This document shows positions 6,277 through 11,093 of a stretch of DNA of 11,093 bases, in pieces. The notes beneath the pieces are model-generated. The model ran no database searches, was not told the origin of the DNA, and was given only the letters and a program-made list of their open reading frames with translations. Made by a program: the position numbers and the translations under genes. Origin of the DNA: an uncultured Cloacibacillus sp. (lineage in GTDB: Bacteria > Synergistota > Synergistia > Synergistales > Synergistaceae); the NCBI GenBank assembly GCA_934511335.1, contig CAKSWL010000054.1:1-11093 (forward strand), given 5' to 3'. How positions within the stretch are numbered: position 1 is the first letter of the stretch; every line of letters begins with the position of its first letter.

Positions 6277-6312
6277 AAAAAAGGACCGGCTCCGTAATAA
6301 CGGACCCGGTCC
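6277..6312 (-). terminator. Attenuator terminator in the metQ 5' leader
   Basis: On the minus strand GGACCGG-G-TCCGT, a TATT loop, ACGGA-G-CCGGTCC and then TTTTTT form a 7-bp plus 5-bp stem broken by one G-G mismatch, with a six-U tail. It lies inside the transcript from the 6492-6465 promoter, about 145 nt after the expected start and 113 nt before the metQ ATG. A terminator at this place should shut off metQ unless an alternative structure forms. The minus-strand AGGACC at 6313-6308 can pair instead with GGTCCT at 6359-6354 in the leader ORF. Confidence 0.85.
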
Positions 6313-6330
6313 TGCAATGACAACGCGTGC

Positions 6331-6414
6331 TTAAGCGCCGGCCAGTTCAGGAGAGGACCCGCAGAGAGCGCACATCATCATGTACATTATCAAAGAAGAG
6401 CTTATTGAATACAC
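6331..6414 (-). CDS. Met/Cys-rich leader peptide upstream of metQ, 27 residues
   Basis: GTG 6414 to TAA 6331. AGGAG (6427-6423) is 8 nt upstream, within GGAGGAAAGGAG. The peptide reads fMet-YSISSSLI, then MYMMM, then CALC and a short tail GSSPELAGA. Four Met codons fall within five positions (6387-6373), followed by two Cys codons, immediately upstream of competing hairpins and a U-tailed terminator. That is the layout of amino-acid leader peptides such as those of trp, his and ilv. If ribosomes stall at the Met codons, GGTCCT (6359-6354) stays free to sequester the terminator's 5' arm. If they run to the stop they cover it and termination follows. The mechanism is inferred; codons, spacing and pairings are read directly. 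Confidence 0.7.
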   Translation of the reverse strand: MYSISSSLIMYMMMCALCGSSPELAGA

Positions 6415-6464
6415 GGCGTTTTCTCCTTTCCTCCCAAATAGGCGCTGAAATCATTGGGGATGAT

Positions 6465-6492
6465 TTTATACGCAGCTGTGGAAAAATGTCAA
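6465..6492 (-). promoter_or_regulatory. Promoter of the leader-metQ transcript
   Basis: Perfect -35 TTGACA (6492-6487) and -10 TATAAA (6470-6465) with a 16-bp spacer on the minus strand. The start site would be near 6458, giving a leader of roughly 295 nt before metQ. No SAM-I riboswitch core and no T-box motif is recognisable in that leader. Confidence 0.7.
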
Positions 6493-6504
6493 GCTTGGAG
6501 GTTA

Positions 6505-6538
6505 CTTTTGCCTGGGTAAATGGGCAAAAGATTGCCCA
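6505..6538. repeat. Overlapping alternative hairpins between the metQ and L,D-transpeptidase promoters
   Basis: CTTTTGCC (6505-6512) pairs with GGCAAAAG (6523-6530), and TGGGCAA (6521-6527) pairs with TTGCCCA (6532-6538). The two share GGCAA (6523-6527) and cannot form together. They lie just upstream of the metQ -35 box and upstream of the transpeptidase promoter, so they may be DNA operators for either divergent gene. No regulator is identified. Confidence 0.4.
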
Positions 6539-6599
6539 TCGCCCCCACGCGGCCCTCACGGTACGTATACTATCCTATACCCGCATGCCGGGTTTGTAT

Positions 6600-6605
6600 T
6601 ATAAT
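6600..6605 (+). promoter_or_regulatory. -10 element of the L,D-transpeptidase promoter
   Basis: TATAAT lies 31 bp before the ATG at 6637. No good -35 is present 17 bp upstream (TATACC-like at best), so the promoter may need an activator or rely on the -10 region. Confidence 0.5.
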
Positions 6606-6636
6606 AAAAACAGTTATAAAAAATTGGAGTGTTCTT

Positions 6637-7173
6637 ATGAAAAAGATTTTTTGCATCGCGATTTTGTCTCTGCTCATCTGTTCCGTATCCGCGCAGGCTG
6701 CGCCGCCGTGGTCGCCGAAGGCGGGGGAGTACTGGATCAAAGTCAACAAGCAGCAGCTGCGGCTCACGCTCTTCAAGGGAGACGATATCGTGAAGAGCTG
6801 GCCTGTCTCCGTCGGCAAGGGGCGCGGCAATGTCAAAAGCTCGCGCTTCGACCTCATCACGCCGACGGGCACCTTTACGATCTACCGGGTGATCCCTGAT
6901 GCCAAGAAGCTCGTCTTCGATCCCGCCTGGTTCAACGAGCCGGGCGAGGCCGCGGCGGGAGTTTACGGCTCGAAGCTGATCTCGTTTTATAACAAATGGC
7001 AGATCGCAATCCACGGAACGAACAACCCCCAATCTGTCGGACGCTGGGCGACACACGGCTGCATCAGGCTGAAAAATCCCGATATCGAAGATCTCGTCAC
7101 CTACGTCAAACCAAAGATGAAGGTCGTCATCGTCGAAGACAACAAAATGCCCTTTTCAAAAGAGACTATTTAA
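6637..7173 (+). CDS. Secreted L,D-transpeptidase (YkuD domain)
   Basis: 178 residues. An N-terminal Sec signal (MKKIFCIAILSLLICSVSAQA) with a likely cut after Ala21 sends it to the periplasm or cell surface. The rest is one YkuD catalytic domain. The signature is complete: AIHGTNNP with His126, and THGCIRL with His140, the nucleophile Cys142 and Arg144. Such enzymes make 3-3 peptidoglycan cross-links or attach proteins to peptidoglycan. No LysM or other wall-binding domain is present. The Cys at residue 15 is not in a lipobox. TGGAG lies 7-8 nt before the ATG. A small charged protein follows after 36 bp and probably shares the transcript. Confidence 0.9.
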   Translation: MKKIFCIAILSLLICSVSAQAAPPWSPKAGEYWIKVNKQQLRLTLFKGDDIVKSWPVSVGKGRGNVKSSRFDLITPTGTFTIYRVIPDAKKLVFDPAWFNEPGEAAAGVYGSKLISFYNKWQIAIHGTNNPQSVGRWATHGCIRLKNPDIEDLVTYVKPKMKVVIVEDNKMPFSKETI

Positions 7174-7209
7174 AATCTGCAAAACAAGCGGAAAGGAGGC
7201 GATATATCC

Positions 7210-7440
7210 ATGAGCCGCGCGTTTGTGAAAGAGGATGACGGAGAACGCGGAAACGCCGTCGCCGACATTCAGTTCCGCGAAGCGAAGGTCGAGTGGCTCA
7301 AGATACAGGAGAAGAAGCTCGACACGCTGCTGAACGACCCGAAGTCAAAAAAGATAAAACCCGAGACTCTCGAACGTTGGATAAAGGAGACCGAGGCCGA
7401 CATCGCGAAGACGAAGAGGGAGCTTGGCTACGGGAACTAA
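7210..7440 (+). CDS. Small charged coiled-coil protein, 76 residues, unknown function
   Basis: The protein is rich in Lys, Glu and Asp. From about residue 20 to 70 it is predicted by eye to be helical with heptad-like spacing (REAKVEWLKIQEKKLDTLL and ETLERWIKETEADIAKTKRE), suggesting a helical hairpin or coiled coil. There is no signal peptide or membrane segment, so it should be cytoplasmic. A strong AAAGGAGG (7192-7199) lies 10 nt before the ATG, and the gene is 36 bp downstream of the transpeptidase and before a shared terminator. The N-terminus MSRAFVKEDDG resembles a start seen in other small uncharacterised bacterial proteins, from memory only. No function can be assigned. Confidence 0.75.
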   Translation: MSRAFVKEDDGERGNAVADIQFREAKVEWLKIQEKKLDTLLNDPKSKKIKPETLERWIKETEADIAKTKRELGYGN

Positions 7441-7468
7441 AAGCCGCCCTCTCTGGGGCGAGTAAGGC

Positions 7469-7511
7469 AAGGCCGGTCATCCCAAGGCGTCGTTCGGGAT
7501 GACCGGCCTTT
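7469..7511. terminator. Perfect 15-bp-stem terminator between convergent genes
   Basis: AAGGCCGGTCATCCC (7469-7483) and GGGATGACCGGCCTT (7496-7510) are exact inverted repeats with a 12-nt loop. On the plus strand the stem ends in TTT and then GTC. It lies 28 bp past the small coiled-coil gene and 16 bp past the FAD-oxidase stop, so it probably serves both directions, though the T-run is short. Confidence 0.8.
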
Positions 7512-7526
7512 GTCGCGGGGAGAGGC

Positions 7527-8957
7527 CTACCTTTCCCACTCCACGAGTTTTCCGGGGTTTAAAATGTTCCGCGGATCAAAGGCTAGCTTGACACGTTTTA
7601 TCAGCGCGAGCTGCGCCTCGTCGAGGAAAAATTTCATGTAGCCCTTGCGCTTGAAGCCGATGCCGTGTTCGCCGGAGATGGTGCCGCCCATCTTGATGAG
7701 CTCGGCATATATCCGCTCCTGCGCGGCGTGCAGCCTTTCGTGCCAGTCGGCGCAGTCGGGGGAGATCAGCGTGCAGTGCATGTTGCCGTCGCCCGCATGT
7801 CCGTAGGCGATCCATTCGAGGCCGTCGGCCTCGGTCTGTTCGCGGATCATTTCGAGCAGCTGCGGCACCATCGCGGTGGGGACGACGAGGTCTTCCTTCG
7901 TATAGCGGCTGTAGAAGGAGGAAATCGCCTCCGGTACCGCTTTGCGCGCCTGCCAGATGCGCTCTTTCGTGCTGCGGGTGTCGGCGACGTAGACCTCGCA
8001 GGCTCCGTGCCGCTGCGAAAGTCTGCCGATCTCCTCAAATTCTTTTTCGATGAGCTCCGCGTCGTTGTTTTCCAGCTGGATGATGAGGGCCGCGCCCGCG
8101 TCTCCCGCCGGCACTTCGGTGTTGAGGTATTTCTCCGCCAGTTTCAGCGCCTTTTTATCGAGGAACTCAATGGAGGCGGGGATGAGGCCGCCCTCGGTGA
8201 TGATGTGCGGCACGAAGTCGATTGCGCTCTGCGTGTCGGGGAAGGCGGCCAGCAGATCCACTGAGTGGCGCGGCAGCGGCATCAGTTTGAGCACCGCCTT
8301 GGTGATGACGCCGAGTATACCTTCGGAGCCGGCCATGAGATGAACAAAGTCCAGTCCCGTGACGTCCTTGCGGCGCTTGCCGCCGAACCAGGTGACGGAG
8401 CCGTCGGCGAGCACCACTTCGAGCGCCAGCAGCTGCGCGCCGGTCGCGCCGTATTTGATGACCTTGTTGCCGCCGGCGTTTTCGGCGATGTTGCCGCCGA
8501 TAAAAGAAGCGCCGCCGCTGCAGGGGTCGCCGGCGTAGAGCAGGCCGTGCTGCGACGCCATACGGTTGATCTCCGCCGTCACTACGCCGGGTTCGGTGGT
8601 GATGGTGAGGTTTTCCCTGTCGAGCTCAAGGATGCGGTTCATCTTTTCAAAGCTCATGACGATGCCGCCCCAGGCCGGCAGCGCGCCGCCGGAAAGCCCG
8701 GTGCCCGCGCCGCGCGGCGTGACGGGGATCCGGTTTTTATAGGCGATTTTCATTATTTCGGAGACATGCTCGGTGCTCTCTGGGAAGAGAAGCAGCTCCG
8801 CGACATATTTTTTATCGTAGGCGCTCTGCGGCACCTCGTCGCTGGAGTAGGTCTCAAGCTTTTCTTTATCGGCGCAGACGTTGTGCGCGCCGATTTTTCC
8901 TACCAGGACCTCTATGATTTCCGTCGTGACTTTATTGTACGAAAAGAGATCGTTCAT
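7527..8957 (-). CDS. FAD-linked 2-hydroxyacid dehydrogenase, GlcD/LctD type
   Basis: 476 residues from ATG 8957, which has GGAGG 7 nt upstream; the frame stays open further upstream but without a supported start. These flavoproteins oxidise D-lactate, glycolate or D-2-hydroxyglutarate to the keto acid. The FAD-binding PCMH domain (about 45-220) shows PRGAGTGLSGG (81-91) and SFIGGNIAENAGGNKVIKYG (151-170). The FAD-oxidase C-terminal domain (about 225-472) shows HAGDGNMH (387-394) and GEHGIG (429-434), the His/His/Glu set that binds a metal in D-2-hydroxyacid dehydrogenases. No GlcE/GlcF or EtfA/EtfB partner is in the window. It is convergent with the coiled-coil gene and divergent from the branching enzyme with 63 bp between starts. 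The exact substrate is open; D-lactate is the common case in fermenters. Confidence 0.9.
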   Translation of the reverse strand: MNDLFSYNKVTTEIIEVLVGKIGAHNVCADKEKLETYSSDEVPQSAYDKKYVAELLLFPESTEHVSEIMKIAYKNRIPVTPRGAGTGLSGGALPAWGGIVMSFEKMNRILELDRENLTITTEPGVVTAEINRMASQHGLLYAGDPCSGGASFIGGNIAENAGGNKVIKYGATGAQLLALEVVLADGSVTWFGGKRRKDVTGLDFVHLMAGSEGILGVITKAVLKLMPLPRHSVDLLAAFPDTQSAIDFVPHIITEGGLIPASIEFLDKKALKLAEKYLNTEVPAGDAGAALIIQLENNDAELIEKEFEEIGRLSQRHGACEVYVADTRSTKERIWQARKAVPEAISSFYSRYTKEDLVVPTAMVPQLLEMIREQTEADGLEWIAYGHAGDGNMHCTLISPDCADWHERLHAAQERIYAELIKMGGTISGEHGIGFKRKGYMKFFLDEAQLALIKRVKLAFDPRNILNPGKLVEWER

Positions 8958-9020
8958 TGATATACCTCCGAACCTAATATCAGGATATAATATCATAAAT
9001 ATGGCTGGAGGCGATGAGGG
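8958..9020. promoter_or_regulatory. Short divergent promoter region between FAD oxidase and branching enzyme
   Basis: The 63-bp AT-rich gap holds TATAAT (8986-8991), a good plus-strand -10 for the branching enzyme, without an obvious -35. ATATC/GATAT-type repeats around 8977-8995 could give a minus-strand -10 as well. The two genes' promoters must overlap, so their transcription may be mutually exclusive or jointly controlled. Confidence 0.45.
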
Positions 9021-10940
9021 ATGACGGTTCATAATGAGATCATTTACGGCCCGACGCTTGTAGGCGGGAAAGATGTCTATCTCTTCCGCGAGGGGACTCA
9101 CAGACGGATATATGATTTTCTTGGCGCGCATTTGCTGGAACACGAGGGGCGTTCGGGCGTCCTGTTCGCCCTTTGGGCTCCAGGCGCGCGGGATGTTTAC
9201 GTAATGGGGGATTTTAACGCCTGGGACCGCGAGGGCTGCCCGCTTGCGCCGCGGTGGGACTCTTCCGGCATCTGGGAGGGCTTCGTCCCCGGGGCGGCCG
9301 CCGGCTGCCGTTATAAATATGTGATTAGGACCGCCGGCGGCGAGCTGCTTGAAAAGAGCGACCCCCTGGCCTTCGGCACAGAGCTGCCGCCCGCCTCCGC
9401 TTCGGTGGTCTGCGCGCCTTCGCGCGAGTGGGGCGACGCGGAATGGCTGGCGCGGCGTGCGGAGGCGAACGCCGTCGGCGCGCCGCAGTCGATATACGAG
9501 ATGCACGCCGGTTCGTGGCGGCGCGGCGAGGGAGGGGCCATTCTTTCTTGGCGCGTCCTGGCGGGAGAGCTGCCGCCGTATCTTGCGGCGAACGGCTTTA
9601 CCCATGTGGAGTTCATGCCCGTCATGGAGCATCCCTTTTATGGTTCGTGGGGCTACCAGACGACGGGGTATTTCGCGCCGACGTCGCGTTACGGCGCGCC
9701 CGAAGATTTTATGGCGCTCGTCGACGCTCTGCACGCACGCGGGATCGGCGTCATTCTCGACTGGGTGCCCTCACACTTTCCGATGGATTCTTACGGACTT
9801 TCGCGTTTCGACGGCACGGCGCTCTACGAGCACGAAGACCCGCGCCAGGGGTTTCATCCCGACTGGAAGAGCGCGATCTTCAACTACGGGCGCAACGAGG
9901 TGCGGAGCTTTCTCATCTCCTCGGCGCATTACTGGCTGGATCGTTATCATGCGGACGGCCTGCGCGTCGACGCGGTGGCCTCGATGCTTTATCTCGATTA
10001 TTCGCGGCGCGGCGGCGAGTGGGTGCCGAATAAATATGGCGGCAAGGAAAATATCGAGGCGATCGAATTCCTGCGCGAGATGAACTGCGCTCTTTACGCC
10101 GATTTTCCCGGGATCTCGGTGACGGCGGAGGAGTCGACCTCGTGGCCGATGGTGACGAAGCCGGTGTGGCTCGGCGGCCTCGGTTTCGGCTATAAATGGA
10201 ATATGGGCTGGATGAACGACTTTATCTCCTATATGTCGCAGGACCCGATCTATCGCAAGTATCACCACGACCGGCTGACCTTCGGCATGTGGTACGCCTA
10301 CGCGGAGAATTTCGTGCTGCCATTTTCGCACGACGAAGTGGTCTACGGCAAGCGTTCGCTGCTGGAAAAGATGCCCGGCGACGACTGGCAGAAGGCGGCT
10401 AATCTGCGGCTGATGTTCGGCTGGATGTTCGGCCATCCAGGCAAAAAGCTCGTCTTTATGGGCGGGGAGTTTGGACAGAGCCGTGAGTGGAGCCACGACC
10501 GCAGCCTCGACTGGCACGAGCTCGGCGACGAAAGACACGCGGGGATCGCGAGATGGTTCGCCGACTTGAATAATTTCTACCGGAGCAGGCCGGAGCTGTG
10601 GGAGCTCGACTCGTCTCCCGACGGCTTTGAATGGATAGACTGCAGCGACCGCGACGCGGGGGTCGTCTCTTTCATCCGCCGCGACAAAGAGGGGAACGCC
10701 GTCGTGCTCGCCGCCAACTTTACCCCCGTCGTGCGCGGCGGCTACCGCGTGGGCTTTCCCGCCGGCGGCCGCTGGCGGGAGGCGCTGAACAGCGACGCGG
10801 CGGTCTACGGCGGCTCGGGGGCCGGCAATCTGGGCGGCGTGGACGCGGAAACGGCGCCCTTCCACGGGCAGGATTTTTCCGCGGTGCTGACGCTGCCGCC
10901 GCTGGGCTGCCTGATATTTATGCCGGAGGCGTGCGAGTAA
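9021..10940 (+). CDS. glgB: 1,4-alpha-glucan (glycogen) branching enzyme
   Basis: 639 residues. It moves an alpha-1,4 glucan segment to form an alpha-1,6 branch in glycogen. The order is an N-terminal CBM48 beta-sandwich (about 35-125, with FALWAPGARDVYVMGDFNAW), a GH13 barrel (about 150-500) and a C-terminal all-beta domain. Active-site landmarks are DWVPSHFP, GLRVDAV with nucleophile Asp317, TAEEST with acid/base Glu370, and FSHDEV with Asp438. KMPGDDWQK and FMGGEFGQSREWSHDRSLDW are further branching-enzyme signatures. The length is that of forms without the extra N-terminal domain found in the E. coli enzyme. GGAGG lies 10 nt before the ATG. A probable malQ follows, so this is part of a glycogen/maltodextrin unit. 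Confidence 0.95.
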   Translation: MTVHNEIIYGPTLVGGKDVYLFREGTHRRIYDFLGAHLLEHEGRSGVLFALWAPGARDVYVMGDFNAWDREGCPLAPRWDSSGIWEGFVPGAAAGCRYKYVIRTAGGELLEKSDPLAFGTELPPASASVVCAPSREWGDAEWLARRAEANAVGAPQSIYEMHAGSWRRGEGGAILSWRVLAGELPPYLAANGFTHVEFMPVMEHPFYGSWGYQTTGYFAPTSRYGAPEDFMALVDALHARGIGVILDWVPSHFPMDSYGLSRFDGTALYEHEDPRQGFHPDWKSAIFNYGRNEVRSFLISSAHYWLDRYHADGLRVDAVASMLYLDYSRRGGEWVPNKYGGKENIEAIEFLREMNCALYADFPGISVTAEESTSWPMVTKPVWLGGLGFGYKWNMGWMNDFISYMSQDPIYRKYHHDRLTFGMWYAYAENFVLPFSHDEVVYGKRSLLEKMPGDDWQKAANLRLMFGWMFGHPGKKLVFMGGEFGQSREWSHDRSLDWHELGDERHAGIARWFADLNNFYRSRPELWELDSSPDGFEWIDCSDRDAGVVSFIRRDKEGNAVVLAANFTPVVRGGYRVGFPAGGRWREALNSDAAVYGGSGAGNLGGVDAETAPFHGQDFSAVLTLPPLGCLIFMPEACE

Positions 10941-11000
10941 ATATTCCCGCTTCCTCCTCTGCTCCCGCTGAAATAATCTTCGCGCCGCGGGGTTTACATG

Positions 11001-11006
11001 TATAAT
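11001..11006 (+). promoter_or_regulatory. -10-like element upstream of the terminal gene
   Basis: TATAAT lies within TACAT-gtata-ATGTA (10995-11009), a 5-bp dyad, 52 bp before the TTG start. There is no -35 at the right distance. It may give the downstream gene its own promoter besides readthrough from the branching enzyme gene. Confidence 0.35.
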
Positions 11007-11057
11007 GTACAAGATGGGTTTTTATCTTTGATGACAGTGTAAGCGGAGGGCTTTATT

Positions 11058-11093
11058 TTGTCTGGTTCACGCAGGAGCGGAGTGCTTTTACAT
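11058..11093 (+). CDS. malQ: Probable 4-alpha-glucanotransferase, first 12 codons
   Basis: Partial: runs off the right edge. The TTG at 11058 has GCGGAGGG ending 7 nt upstream, and no other in-frame start fits. The 12 residues MSGSRRSGVLLH match the start of amylomaltase/MalQ proteins, which typically begin with an RxSGILLHxTSLPG-like sequence forming the first strand of the GH77 barrel. The gene lies directly after the branching enzyme, which supports a shared role in alpha-glucan metabolism. The assignment rests on few residues. Confidence 0.65.
   Translation, partial: MSGSRRSGVLLH

Noticed and set aside
6277..6458. SAM-I riboswitch or T-box upstream of metQ
   Set aside because: I looked for the conserved SAM-I core and the T-box AGGGUGGNACCGCG motif on the minus strand and saw neither. 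The Met-coding ORF and competing pairings explain the leader better. A covariance-model scan would be decisive.
9001..9024. Seven-codon ORF (ATG GCT GGA...) overlapping the glgB start
   Set aside because: It has no ribosome-binding site of its own and no informative codons. It contains the glgB Shine-Dalgarno sequence and is most likely chance.
8958..9734. Upstream extension of the FAD-linked dehydrogenase to 735 codons
   Set aside because: The extension lies antisense to the branching enzyme gene and has no family match. ATG 8957 has a good ribosome-binding site and gives the normal family length.

Overview
The window reads as a GC-rich bacterial chromosome with tightly packed genes. Its short intergenic spaces are clearly more AT-rich. 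The mix of amino-acid racemase, pyrroline-reductase-like, MetQ and glycogen genes, with Gram-negative-style signal peptides, fits an anaerobic amino-acid fermenter. My best guess is the phylum Synergistota (Cloacibacillus/Synergistes type), but this is an inference from gene style and is not proven by any marker gene here.

Left part (1-4782): a divergent amino-acid catabolism cluster. On the minus strand a proline racemase/hydroxyproline 2-epimerase family enzyme (1710-2723) is followed after 33 bp by an IlvD/Edd-family dehydratase-like protein that runs off the left edge (1-1676). On the plus strand a YheO/DauR-type PAS-HTH regulator (2967-3644) is followed by an ornithine cyclodeaminase/mu-crystallin family protein (3698-4666) and a terminator. 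The AT-rich divergent intergenic region carries two promoters, each overlapped by a dyad containing the same 11-bp sequence. These are likely regulator operators. The racemase keeps both catalytic cysteines. The OCD-family enzyme lacks the OCD catalytic Asp, so it looks like an imino-acid reductase or amino-acid dehydrogenase. The IlvD-like protein has lost residues that bind the active-site metal in its family.

Middle (4783-6636): a strong promoter drives a 41-residue single-pass membrane protein (4966-5091). It is followed by a dense set of nested inverted repeats (5087-5385). A minus-strand MetQ-like substrate-binding protein (5387-6163) has a long 5' leader. The leader contains a strong promoter, a 27-codon GTG-initiated ORF with Met-Tyr-Met-Met-Met followed by two Cys codons, a competing pairing, and a perfect U-tailed terminator. 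Together these look like ribosome-mediated transcription attenuation by methionine (or Met/Cys) supply, in place of the usual SAM riboswitch or T-box. This is the most interesting observation in the window.

Right part (6637-11093): a secreted L,D-transpeptidase (6637-7173) with a small charged coiled-coil protein (7210-7440), then a 15-bp-stem terminator between convergent genes. Next is a GlcD/LctD-type FAD-linked 2-hydroxyacid dehydrogenase on the minus strand (7527-8957). It is divergent from a glycogen branching enzyme (9021-10940), which is followed by the first 12 codons of a probable 4-alpha-glucanotransferase (11058 onward). The last two form a glycogen/maltodextrin unit.
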